Part shown: in pieces, positions 1-7,720 of the stretch
Layout: each line of letters opens with the position of its first letter
Numbering within the stretch: position 1 is the first letter of the stretch
NCBI RefSeq assembly: GCF_001517085.1
Contig: NZ_LRAC01000143.1
Coordinates: forward strand, 1-64,000
DNA: 64,000 bases
Reading direction: 5' to 3'
From: Paenibacillus sp. DMB5
GTDB lineage: Bacteria; Bacillota; Bacilli; Paenibacillales; Paenibacillaceae
Made by a program: the position numbers and the translations under genes
Notes under the pieces: generated by a model
Told to the model about the DNA's origin: nothing
The model's input: only the letters and a program-made list of their open reading frames with translations
Database searches by the model: none

Positions 1-1220
1 CGACGGATAGTCTTTAATCCGTCCAGGGCTGAGGAAGGCAGCGGCGAGACATACAGATGCTCGCCGAACAGCACCGGGAAGCCGGCCGGCTGCCAGCCGA
101 GCTGCTCCCGGCAGAACCCGGCGAACGCGGCCAATGCCGCTTCCTCGCCGGAGCCCTGCGGCCGCTGCCCTCGCGCGCTGCCGCCCTTGCCTTGACCGCG
201 GCCGCCTTTGGCCTCGCGGTCCTTGCCGCCGCCCGCCTTGACCGGCCGGGCGGCTGAACCGCCTTTGCTGCGCACGGAAGCCAGGAGCGCGGTATCCGCG
301 TCCCCGGCACTTCCTGGCGCAGCAGCACTGCCGTCATGGCGCAGCACCGCCATGAAATGGCCCTCGCCCTTGACCTTGTGCGGCCACAGCCGCGCGGCCT
401 CGGGGAGCCCGTCCAGGCCCGGCGCGAACCAGCCGGCCCCGCCCGCCGGGACCGCCGTAAACTGCGGATGCCCGGCGAGGAATTCCAGGATCGACCCTTC
501 ATTCTCCTCCGGGGCGAAGGTGCACGTCGAATACACAATCGTACCGCCCGGCTTCAGCGCATCCGCTGCCGCGAGCAGAATCTCCCGCTGCATGTCGGCA
601 TACTTCCGGGGAGTGCCCGGCTCCCACTGCTTCACCATGTCCTCGTCTTTCCGGAACATGCCTTCCCCGGAACAGGGGGCATCGATCAGAATCCGGTCGA
701 AAAAGCCCGGAAAAGCCGCAGCAATCCGCTCCGGGCTCTCGTTCAGCACAATGCCGTTCCTTACGCCGTACAGCTCCAGATTTTTAGCCAGCGCCTTGGT
801 CCGGTCCGGATGGAGATCATTGCTGATCAGCAGTCCTGTGCCCTGAAGCTTGGCAGCGATCTGGGTCGATTTCCCTCCCGGTGCAGCGCACAAATCGAGC
901 ACCCGGTCACCGGGCTGGATATCCAGCAGTTCAACCGGCGCCATTGCGCTTGGCTCCTGGATATAGTACAGACCGGCATGGTAATACGGATGCTTGCCCG
1001 GCCGGGCGCCTTCTTCCGTATAGAAGCCTGTAGGACACCACGGGATAGGCTCTAGGCCAAACGGTGAGCGTTCGAGCAGCTCCTGAACCGTAATCTTCAG
1101 TGTATTGACACGGATACCCGCATAAGGCGTCTCCTTATAGGTTTCCGCAAATTGCTCATATTCTGTTCCCAGCAGCTCCTTCATCCGCTCTGTGAAAGTG
1201 CCGGGCAGTTGTGCTGCCAT
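1..1220 (-). CDS. RsmF-like rRNA m5C methyltransferase (3' end cut by window)
   Basis: NOL1/NOP2/Sun-family RNA cytosine-C5 methyltransferase, probably acting on 16S rRNA. The frame is open from the ATG at 1220 (AGGAGG about 9 nt upstream) to the window edge, giving 406 visible residues without a stop. SAM motif I is LCAAPGGKS (about 110-118). The two family cysteines are visible: PCSGEG (Cys183) and YSTCTF (Cys233, the expected nucleophile). Residues about 295-360 form a Gly/Ala/Lys/Arg-rich low-complexity linker, after which a folded C-terminal region (GFCREQLGW, then VLFGEHLYVSP) begins, as in RsmF proteins with a PUA-like tail. The linker makes this the most GC-rich stretch of the window. 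Family assignment is firm; the exact rRNA target is inferred. Confidence 0.9.
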   Translation of the reverse strand, partial: MAAQLPGTFTERMKELLGTEYEQFAETYKETPYAGIRVNTLKITVQELLERSPFGLEPIPWCPTGFYTEEGARPGKHPYYHAGLYYIQEPSAMAPVELLDIQPGDRVLDLCAAPGGKSTQIAAKLQGTGLLISNDLHPDRTKALAKNLELYGVRNGIVLNESPERIAAAFPGFFDRILIDAPCSGEGMFRKDEDMVKQWEPGTPRKYADMQREILLAAADALKPGGTIVYSTCTFAPEENEGSILEFLAGHPQFTAVPAGGAGWFAPGLDGLPEAARLWPHKVKGEGHFMAVLRHDGSAAAPGSAGDADTALLASVRSKGGSAARPVKAGGGKDREAKGGRGQGKGGSARGQRPQGSGEEAALAAFAGFCREQLGWQPAGFPVLFGEHLYVSPLPSSALDGLKTIR

Positions 1221-1264
1221 GATGCCGTCCTCCTGCTTGTGTTACCTGAATTTTGGGGATCAAT

Positions 1265-1298
1265 AATCAAGGAACACCCTTGCGGGTGCTCCTGATTA
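1265..1298 (-). terminator. Strong hairpin between DUF309 gene and RsmF gene
   Basis: The arms AATCA(A)GGAACACCC and GGGTGCTCCTGATT pair around a TTGC loop, with one bulge. It follows the DUF309 stop codon on the minus strand. There is no good U-run, so it may be a weak terminator or an mRNA-stabilising hairpin. Confidence 0.4.
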
Positions 1299-1319
1299 GC
1301 TGCTCCTATTATTGCGTCG

Positions 1320-1772
1320 TTATTTGCGGTGCTCCCTCGCCGGTCTTTGCGGGCCGCGCCGCTGCGGCCGGTTAGGCACAATGCCTGACGCAGCCAGCTC
1401 TACTTCCTGTGCAAGCGCCGGATCGGCAACTTCAATCGTCAGATCGTAATAAGCAAACGGCCTTTCAGCGTAGTGATTGAGCTGTGAAGCATACAGCCCT
1501 ACTTCTTGTACCAGCTTGGCTAGATTAATGCCCAGCGTCTCGCCCGGATAGGTTCCCAGCACGCCATGTGACCTGTTCATCATAATCATGCCGCCGCGCA
1601 CATTACCGTTACGGAAATGATACAGTCCGACTGCCACCTGCAGCAGCGCTTTGTATAAAGGGTCTTTGTCTTTTTCCAGCCACAGCTCTTCAAGCACCTC
1701 ATGGCATTCAAAATAATCCCTGTCCCGGTTAAAGTAGACCAGGTAAGCCAGGTACAGCGGTTCATAGGCCAT
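1320..1772 (-). CDS. DUF309 family protein
   Basis: 150-residue protein of the DUF309 family, whose function is unknown. The family signature is at the N-terminus: FNRDRDYFECHEVLEELW, where the HEVLEELW segment is the most conserved part, followed by LLQVAVGLYHFRNGN and a GARGL-like NVRGGMIMM helix. The fold is expected to be all-helical and soluble. The start at 1772 (MAYEPLYL) lies 11 nt inside the upstream alarmone synthetase gene, so the two are probably translationally coupled. An in-frame upstream ATG at 1796 would add eight residues that do not look like the family. The C-terminus is basic (RPQRRGPQRPAREHRK). Confidence 0.8.
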   Translation of the reverse strand: MAYEPLYLAYLVYFNRDRDYFECHEVLEELWLEKDKDPLYKALLQVAVGLYHFRNGNVRGGMIMMNRSHGVLGTYPGETLGINLAKLVQEVGLYASQLNHYAERPFAYYDLTIEVADPALAQEVELAASGIVPNRPQRRGPQRPAREHRK

Positions 1773-2574
1773 CCGGCAGACTGTCCTTTTTGGCATTCGA
1801 GATCAGTTCGCGCACATGCTCCAGCAGCTGCTTCATTGCTTCCATATCCTGCGTCTGCCAGATCTCATTGAAGCGGTTCTGGCTTTCAATCGCCTCATTC
1901 ACCAGATGATAGAAATACAGCTGATGAATAGCGGTGAGTACCTGTGTGGTTGTATTGGAGTTTTCCTCGAAGGTCTTCTGCGCCTCCAGAATTTCTTCAC
2001 GGATGCTGGACATCTCACTGTCCAGAATCGATGCGGCTTCCGCCGCCGTCTTCAGGCGTACACGCATTTCATCCGGCAGGCTTTCACGGTATTTATAGTT
2101 CAGGGAATGCTCGATCGTGGCCCAGAAATTCATTGCCAGCGTGCGGATCTGAATTTCGGCCAGTACGATCTTTTGTCCCAGGGCGGTCTGTACCGGATAT
2201 TTAATAATCATATGGAAGCTGCGGTAGCCGCTTTCCTTATAATTGGTGATGTAGTCCTTCTCGTACAGCACTTCCAGATCCTTGCGGGCACGGATATATT
2301 CCGCTACTCTCCGGATGTCCTCAACGAACTGGCACATGATCCGGATGCCTGCGATGTCCTCAATGCCTGTCTCCAGATCCTCCATCTTCACGTTCAGACG
2401 CTTGGCCTTTTCCAGTATGCTGGACAGCCGTTTCACCCGTCCGGTTACGAACTCAATCGGCGTGTATTCTTCTCTCTTTTTGAGTTCCGAGCGCATTGTT
2501 TTGAATTTAACCTTGAGTTCCTCCACAGTCTGTTCATATGGAAGTAAAAAAGTTCCCCAATCCCTGCCGTCCAT
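1762..2574 (-). CDS. sasB: Small alarmone synthetase, YjbM/RelQ type
   Basis: GTP pyrophosphokinase making (p)ppGpp from ATP and GTP/GDP without a hydrolase domain. The sequence tracks Bacillus YjbM (SasB/RelQ): EFVTGRVK (about 41-48), DIAGIRIMCQF, KESGYRSFHM (the G-loop region with the base-stacking Tyr) and EIQIRTLAMNFWATIEH. AGGAGG sits 9 nt before the ATG at 2574, and MDGRDWGTFLLPY aligns with the YjbM start, so this is preferred over the ATG at 2595. The protein has 270 residues, roughly 60 more than I recall for YjbM; the extra C-terminal part is helical and polar. It overlaps the DUF309 gene, with pyrD ending about 30 nt upstream, suggesting one transcript. The symbol is by homology. 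Confidence 0.85.
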   Translation of the reverse strand: MDGRDWGTFLLPYEQTVEELKVKFKTMRSELKKREEYTPIEFVTGRVKRLSSILEKAKRLNVKMEDLETGIEDIAGIRIMCQFVEDIRRVAEYIRARKDLEVLYEKDYITNYKESGYRSFHMIIKYPVQTALGQKIVLAEIQIRTLAMNFWATIEHSLNYKYRESLPDEMRVRLKTAAEAASILDSEMSSIREEILEAQKTFEENSNTTTQVLTAIHQLYFYHLVNEAIESQNRFNEIWQTQDMEAMKQLLEHVRELISNAKKDSLPDGL

Positions 2575-2602
2575 CGCCTTCGTCCTCCTGTCCATTCATC
2601 CT

Positions 2603-3695
2603 TCAGTGATGATCAGCGCCCACCGCTTCCAGAATATGAGAGAATCCGTCGCGCCGCAAAAGCTGCCTTAGTCCTGCATGCAGCCGGCGGTTAACCTCTG
2701 GTCCTTCATAGATGAGCGCTGTATAAATTTCAACCAGGCTTGCGCCTGCCCGGATTTTGTCATACGCATCCTGGCTGCTGAATATACCGCCTGAGCCGAT
2801 AATCGGCAGCTTGCCGCCGGTCTGGCGGTAAATGCTGCGGATAATTTCCGTGGACCGGTCCTGAGCGGCTTGCCGCTCAGCCCTCCCGTTTCCCCGGCTT
2901 TATCGCTGGTCAGCCCTTCGCGGCTAAGCGTAGTGTTAGTGGCAATAACGCCGTCTACTCCAGCTTCTGAAAGCGTATGTACCATAAATTCAAGTTCGCT
3001 GTCGCTGACATCCGGAGCAATCTTGACCAGCAGGCTTTTGCGGGTACCGCTCTTGCTGTGCTGGACTGCCATCTCCTCCTTCACCTCAGAGAGCAGCTTC
3101 GACAGCTCATTGCCATGCTGCAGACTGCGCAGGTCCGGCGTATTCGGCGAGCTGATATTAACCACAAAAAAATCACCGTACGGATACAGCGTGCGGATAC
3201 ACTTGCGGTAATCCTCATGCGCTGTTTCATTCGGAGTGGATTTGTTGCGCCCGATATTGACCGCTACCGGTATTCTGCGCTGCTTAAGCCCTTTCAGGCG
3301 ATCCGCCATCGCCTCGGCGCCTTCATTATTGAAGCCCATCCGGTTGATGAGCGCTTCATCAGGAATCAGACGGAACAGTCTTGGACTGTCATTGCCCGGC
3401 TGCCCTACCGGCGTTACTGTGCCGACTTCCATAAATCCGAAGCCGATGGATGAGAAGCCGCCGACCGCCTCCGCATTTTTGTCCAGACCGGCCGCAAGGC
3501 CACCGGTGTAGGGAAATGCACACCAAACAAATCAACTGCCATATCTGCAGTTTCGGGGACACCGTACATAAGCCGCATAGCCGCGCTGCCGCCGGGAACA
3601 AATGCCGCTTTGTTTAATCCGCCGATCACGAGATGATGCGCTTTTTCCGGGTCCATTTTAAAGAAAATAGGTTTGCCTAAATGCCGATACAGCAA
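2603..3695 (-). pseudogene. pyrD: Class 2 dihydroorotate dehydrogenase, two 1-nt frameshifts
   Basis: Oxidises dihydroorotate to orotate with quinone in pyrimidine synthesis. The N-terminus (MLYRHLGKPIFFKMDPEKAHH) and core motifs (GFNNEGA, NIGRNKSTP, VNISSPNTPDLR, KIAPDVSD, IATNTT, GGLSGKPL) are those of the membrane-associated class 2 enzyme. The frame breaks twice. Near 3500 the conserved PTPVGLAAGLDKNAEA is restored by adding one G to GTGGCC. Near 2861 KPLRDRSTEIIRS is restored by adding one G to CAGGAC. With both repaired, the gene runs to a TGA at 2603 and encodes 364 residues ending EAVGADHH, a normal length. Both lesions are the same kind (a missing G in a short G run), which favours sequencing error; otherwise the strain would be a pyrimidine auxotroph unless another pyrD exists. 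Confidence 0.85.
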
Positions 3696-3905
3696 CGTTC
3701 TCGCTCCTTCAAGGGATTACCCGAATCGTCCTCCGATTCCCCGTTTCATTAGTTTTCTTCTTAATTTTATCCGTTTCCGGGCGAAAAGAAAAGTTTTTTA
3801 CCCTGCGGATCTTCCATGCTGAGGCCGGGAGTATAGTAATTTTCATCCAAACCCATTACAATGTAAGGGTAATCACCGATAAAGAGAGAAAGAGGGATGG
3901 CTATA

Positions 3906-4043
3906 ATGTCAACAAAACGCAAACCTCCAACACTTCAGCAGAAGAAAGAAGAAGTGAACCGCAAAGCAATTCTGTGGATTAGTGCAAGTCTGGTCCTGCT
4001 GATTCTTCTGATTATCGTTCTGTTTCTGGTAGCGGGCAACTAA
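3906..4043 (+). CDS. Small single-pass membrane protein (45 aa)
   Basis: A charged, Lys/Gln/Glu-rich N-terminal half (MSTKRKPPTLQQKKEEVNRK) is followed by one hydrophobic helix (AILWISASLVLLILLIIVLF) and a short VAGN tail. This predicts an N-in, C-out membrane peptide. AGAGGG lies about 9 nt before the ATG; an in-frame ATG at 3897 would sit on that site. The TAA stop overlaps the stop codon of the convergent L,D-transpeptidase gene by two bases. I do not recognise a named family. The clean start, topology and snug fit between neighbours argue that it is real. Confidence 0.65.
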   Translation: MSTKRKPPTLQQKKEEVNRKAILWISASLVLLILLIIVLFLVAGN

Positions 4044-5485
4044 TTTAGCCAGTGGTAGACTTTATTGGGGTTCGTCTGATTGCTAGGTGCTTCTGAAGGA
4101 TAACGATCCGCAGGAACCAGCAGTTCTTCAGGCAGACCCCCTTTACTTATCTGCACCTTCGTGCCCATAGGAACCATGGCGAATAACTCCTCCACATCCT
4201 CGCGGCTCATCCGGATACAGCCCAGCGATTCATCCTTGCCGATGCTCTCCGGCTCATCTGTTCCATGAATGGCATAATTGCTGTCCGAGAGCTGCATTCC
4301 CCTGCTGCCAAATTCCCCGTTGTCGCGACCGTTAGGGTTCACAACCTTGTCGGTTATGGTAAAAATCCCTTCCGGCGTCCTCGCGCCGCCCAGTCCCACT
4401 TCATAATTCCTTAAAATAACGGAGCCGCTGGTTACTGCCAGGCGGTGATTTTGCTTATCTACTATTATAGTGAGCGGTCCGGTAAAAAAGGGCAGCTTCT
4501 GCCCCCCGCTTCCGGCGGCGCCAGCATTACCTCCGGCGGCTTCCCCGCTGCCGGCAGCCGGTTCCTTACCGCCCGGGTCTGCCGCAGGCTGCTGTGCCGC
4601 TCCTTCGGCTGCCGCACTCCGTACAGAAGCGAATTTCTCCTTCATCAGCGGAGTAGTTCCGCCAAGCCAGTTACCGGGAAAAGCACCGGTCAGTGCGGCA
4701 AGGGATTGCGGAAGACTGCCTTTGCTGCTCTTATAAGCGCGCATAGCGCTCCATAATACAGCCAATTGCTCCTGCTGCCGCTGCCACTGTCCGGCCTGCT
4801 GCTGCAAGGCTCCGGCTTCCGGCGGCTCACAGTGGCAGGCCGTCTTGTCATAGGACTGGTATACAGCGCGGCCATTTCCGCTCTGGACCACGGTTGCGGC
4901 CAACGGAAGCTTTTCTTTCCATAGCAGCCACTTCCCGGAGCGCTCCATCGCCAGGATAGCTGTAGCTGACCGGGCTCCGTCCCGCAGCAGCTGCGCGATC
5001 GCCGCGCCGGAGGCTGCAGCGTCACCGCCCATCGCCGTGAAATCCAGCCCTGGCTCCGGATCTTCAGCCGCATTAGTCTGCTCTGCCCCGGTTCTATCCG
5101 CTGCAGGTTCGACAGAAGCGTCCGCCGCTTCACTAAGCAGCGACGCCAGAGCTGCTCCGGTCCCCTCGTCCGGGCCGGCAGGAACTGCGGAAGGCAGGAA
5201 CACGAGCAGGGCAAGTGCCAGCGCAACCAGCAGCCGGCGTTTGCGGAGCCTGGCCTGGTGGCGTTCATGCTCCATCTTGAGCAGGCCGTCCTCATATTCA
5301 CGCAGCATGTCTGCCGGAACTTTACTGCGTTCAAAAGCTTCATACACTTCTCCGGCCTGATTGAAGCAATAGTTTGCCTTTCCCTGCTGGCCGTTCTTAT
5401 AGTATTCCTTACCAAGCAAGTACCATGCCATCTTGTTATCGGGGTGCATTTGGACATAAGCCTTGAGATGCTGCGAATTTTTCAT
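4040..5485 (-). CDS. L,D-transpeptidase with cytoplasmic TPR-like N-terminus
   Basis: YkuD-family L,D-transpeptidase of 481 residues that would form 3-3 crosslinks in peptidoglycan or attach proteins to it. From the N-terminus: a TPR-like helical segment (about 1-60: HPDNKMAWYLLGKEYYKNGQ), a basic stretch RLRKRR, one membrane helix (about 85-100), a long Ala/Gly/Pro/Glu-rich linker, and the catalytic domain at about 320-450. The active-site block is HGTDEPESIGK followed by ESLGCIRMS, with the catalytic Cys in SLGCIRM. The topology is N-terminus inside, catalytic domain outside. GGAGG precedes the ATG. A TPR-like domain on the cytoplasmic side could couple the enzyme to an internal partner, which is inference. 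Confidence 0.88.
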   Translation of the reverse strand: MKNSQHLKAYVQMHPDNKMAWYLLGKEYYKNGQQGKANYCFNQAGEVYEAFERSKVPADMLREYEDGLLKMEHERHQARLRKRRLLVALALALLVFLPSAVPAGPDEGTGAALASLLSEAADASVEPAADRTGAEQTNAAEDPEPGLDFTAMGGDAAASGAAIAQLLRDGARSATAILAMERSGKWLLWKEKLPLAATVVQSGNGRAVYQSYDKTACHCEPPEAGALQQQAGQWQRQQEQLAVLWSAMRAYKSSKGSLPQSLAALTGAFPGNWLGGTTPLMKEKFASVRSAAAEGAAQQPAADPGGKEPAAGSGEAAGGNAGAAGSGGQKLPFFTGPLTIIVDKQNHRLAVTSGSVILRNYEVGLGGARTPEGIFTITDKVVNPNGRDNGEFGSRGMQLSDSNYAIHGTDEPESIGKDESLGCIRMSREDVEELFAMVPMGTKVQISKGGLPEELLVPADRYPSEAPSNQTNPNKVYHWLN

Positions 5486-5537
5486 CGGGGCCTCCGCGGG
5501 TAATGGATTCTTTATACCTTATATCGGCTTGTCCATG

Positions 5538-5582
5538 AAAAAAAGACATCCCCGCCGGTTAAAGCCGGCGTAAGATGTCTTT
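5538..5582 (-). terminator. Rho-independent terminator of the ferredoxin gene
   Basis: On the minus strand the stem AAGACATC...GATGTCTT encloses a GC-rich inner stem (GCCGGCTTTAACCGGC) and is followed by T7. It also separates the transpeptidase gene from the ferredoxin gene. Confidence 0.85.
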
Positions 5583-5664
5583 ATGTGTGTATACAAGAAT
5601 CAAATATAAGCCTGTATCTTATATCCGGCCCTCATATCCGGTGCGAAACCGCCAGCCTGTAAGA

Positions 5665-5907
5665 TTAGCCTTCCTTATTGAAAGGAGCGTCCGCAATTTT
5701 AATGGAATCGGTCGGGCAGCCGTCAGCCGAATCCTGCAGATCGTCGAACAGATCATCAGGAATCACTGTGCATCCGCGGTTTCCGTCATTCTCATAAATC
5801 ACTTCTGCCAAACCTTCATCATCGTAATCAAAAATATCAGGAGCCGTTGCGCCACACGCACCGCAAGCGATGCAAGTGTCTTTCTCGACCCAAGTGTACT
5901 TAGCCAT
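5665..5907 (-). CDS. fer: 4Fe-4S ferredoxin
   Basis: 80-residue cytoplasmic electron carrier. It starts at MAKYTWVEKDT with GGGAGG upstream. Cys12, Cys15 and Cys18 (TCIACGACG) and the later Cys in DGCPTDS ligate a single [4Fe-4S] cluster; APDIFDYDDEG between them is characteristic of Bacillus Fer, which this resembles closely. The protein is very acidic, as expected for docking to redox partners such as cytochrome P450 or nitrogen and sulfur enzymes. The gene is monocistronic, with its own promoter at 5966-5994 and terminator at 5538-5582. Confidence 0.95.
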   Translation of the reverse strand: MAKYTWVEKDTCIACGACGATAPDIFDYDDEGLAEVIYENDGNRGCTVIPDDLFDDLQDSADGCPTDSIKIADAPFNKEG

Positions 5908-5965
5908 TTTATCTCTGCCTCCCGTTGAACAATACAGCCTGCAGCAGCAGCCTGTTATTTCACTC

Positions 5966-5994
5966 ATATTAATATAAAAAGAATACAATTTCAA
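5966..5994 (-). promoter_or_regulatory. Sigma-A promoter of the ferredoxin gene
   Basis: On the minus strand -35 TTGAAA and -10 TAATAT are separated by 17 nt, about 60 nt before the fer start. Confidence 0.65.
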
Positions 5995-6066
5995 TGAAAT
6001 TTCAACAAGTTTACAGTTTTGCCGCATTATCTGTCGGGTATAGGCCTCTGCATCTGCGGAATTCTG

Positions 6067-7431
6067 TCAGTCCTTATCAGTGTCAACCTGCCCCAGATTA
6101 TCCTTTTGCAGTGAGGTGCCGCGCTCCTTATGGTTACGCAGCCGGGCGGAATGGCTGTCACTGAGCATTCCGGCGGTAAGTACGGCATTCTCACCAAATT
6201 TGTTGCGCAGCATATCCATGGCTTTATTCAGGGATTCCTTCTTCGGCTGCCGTTCATAATCGAACAGATCAAGCTGAATCGCGGACTCTTCCTTGGGGCT
6301 CAGGTTCTGCAGGGTTACGCCGAGCAGCCTTACGGGCTTGTCGCCTTTCCAGTGGCGGGCAAACTGGTCGCATACTACCTTGTAAATGTCCTCCGCGGTT
6401 TCTGTCGGAGCCTCAAGCTGCCGGGAGCGCGTAATGGTCTTCATATCAGGGGTACGGATTGTAAGCTGCACGCCTGAAGCCACCAGCCCCTGCTTTCGCA
6501 GCCGCCTTGCCACCTGGTCGCTGAGATTGAGCAGGATTGGCCTGGCATCTGCCAGCCCGACCACATCCTTAGGCAAGGTTGTCGTATGTCCGATGGACTT
6601 GCTCTGTTCACGCTCAGGATTTACCACTCCGTAATCAATGCCGTTTCCGGCCCGTTTCAGCCAGGAGCCCATCACCCCGAAATGGTCCGTAAGCATCCGC
6701 TCGTCGGCAGCCGCAAGCTGGCCTATATTGTAGATTCCCAGCTTGCGCAGCTTCTCGGCCGTCTTGCCGCCAATCCCGAACATTTCACCGCACGGCTTGT
6801 TCCACAGCACCTCAGGCACATCACGCAGGCGCAGCACCGAAATACCGTTCGGCTTTTTAAGATCCGAGGCCATTTTGGCCAGAAGCTTGTTGGGGGCAAC
6901 CCCGACCGAGCAGGGAAGACCCAGCTCATCCATAATCCGCCGCTGAATCTCCCCGGCAATTTCAAGCGGAGTCCCAAACTGCTTGGAGCCGGTAATATCA
7001 AGATAACACTCATCGATCGAGACCGCCTCAAGCAGCGGGGTATAGCTATAGGCAATCTGCATAAAAGCATTGGAATATTTGCGGTATAGATGAAAGTTCG
7101 GCTGAATAAGAGTTAGGGACGGGCATATGCGCAGCGCCTTCTGCACCTGCATACCTGTAGATATCCCGAATCTGCGCGCGGCATAGGAACAGGTCACAAT
7201 GATCCCCCTGCGCTGCTCGACACTCCCGGCAACGGCAGTAGGCTTGCCTTTATACTGATCCGGGTCCTCCGCTTCATGCACAGAGCAGTAAAAAGCGTTC
7301 ATATCCACATGCAGGATAACCCTTCCGCTTGCCGGATAATACTGGTCTACATTCTGCACAATATCTACCTTCTTATCTACATGGTTTCCATTGTTCAATT
7401 CAGCATAACGCTTTTGTCTGCAGGAGGTCAA
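6067..7431 (-). CDS. dinB: DNA polymerase IV (Y-family translesion polymerase)
   Basis: Error-prone polymerase that extends past damaged or misaligned template ends. Catalytic carboxylates are visible in HVDMNAFYCSVH and SIDECYLDITG. The helix-hairpin-helix thumb motif FGIGGKTAEKLRKLGI and the little-finger domain follow. QLDLF (about 386-390) is a good beta-clamp binding motif, set unusually far from the C-terminus. The start is uncertain: the frame opens at TTG 7431, which has no ribosome site. A GTG at 7365 (VQNVDQYYP) is preceded by AAGAAGG at a normal distance. It is transcribed divergently from cimA. Confidence 0.92.
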   Translation of the reverse strand: MTSCRQKRYAELNNGNHVDKKVDIVQNVDQYYPASGRVILHVDMNAFYCSVHEAEDPDQYKGKPTAVAGSVEQRRGIIVTCSYAARRFGISTGMQVQKALRICPSLTLIQPNFHLYRKYSNAFMQIAYSYTPLLEAVSIDECYLDITGSKQFGTPLEIAGEIQRRIMDELGLPCSVGVAPNKLLAKMASDLKKPNGISVLRLRDVPEVLWNKPCGEMFGIGGKTAEKLRKLGIYNIGQLAAADERMLTDHFGVMGSWLKRAGNGIDYGVVNPEREQSKSIGHTTTLPKDVVGLADARPILLNLSDQVARRLRKQGLVASGVQLTIRTPDMKTITRSRQLEAPTETAEDIYKVVCDQFARHWKGDKPVRLLGVTLQNLSPKEESAIQLDLFDYERQPKKESLNKAMDMLRNKFGENAVLTAGMLSDSHSARLRNHKERGTSLQKDNLGQVDTDKD

Positions 7432-7462
7432 TTAAAGACGTATCTCTCCTGTAAAGTTCTTT

Positions 7463-7491
7463 GTTACATTCCCGCGTAAAAATGCTATAAT
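7463..7491 (+). promoter_or_regulatory. Probable cimA promoter
   Basis: GTTACA and TATAAT are 17 nt apart, and the -10 box has an extended TGC. It lies about 230 nt upstream of the cimA start, so the three tandem repeats would be transcribed as an untranslated leader. Confidence 0.55.
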
Positions 7492-7517
7492 ATAAAAATT
7501 ATTTCAATACGTAGTTG

Positions 7518-7707
7518 ATGCTTCCGAAGACAGTTTTGCGCGAAGCAGTTCGTGGAAGCCATGCTCACAAAACTAAGCATATGCTTCCGAGGCCAGTTTT
7601 GTCCGAAGCCGATTCAATGGAGCAGATGCTCACAAAACCAAGCGTATGCTTCCGAGGCCAGTTTTGTCCGAAGCCGATTCAATGGAGCAGATGCTCACAA
7701 AACTTTT
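7518..7707 (+). repeat. Three tandem 63-65 bp repeats in the cimA leader
   Basis: Units start at about 7518, 7581 and 7646. Units 2 and 3 are almost identical; unit 1 has diverged in the middle. Each begins ATGCTTCCGA and ends GATGCTCACAAAAC or similar. Inside a unit, GCTTC can pair with GAAGC, and GTTTTGT with ACAAAAC. In units 2 and 3 the order is a-b-a'-b', so the two pairings interlock. The last unit ends directly before the cimA ribosome site. Confidence 0.9.
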
Positions 7708-7720
7708 AGGAGGAGACTTA

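Noticed and set aside
14..846. Long plus- and minus-strand open frames in the first kilobase
   Set aside because: They are shadows of the RsmF-like gene in GC-rich sequence; the partial minus-strand frame has all family motifs.
7515..7709. Protein-coding frame within the cimA leader repeats
   Set aside because: The frame only exists because the repeat unit lacks stops; its translation simply repeats itself and has no ribosome site.
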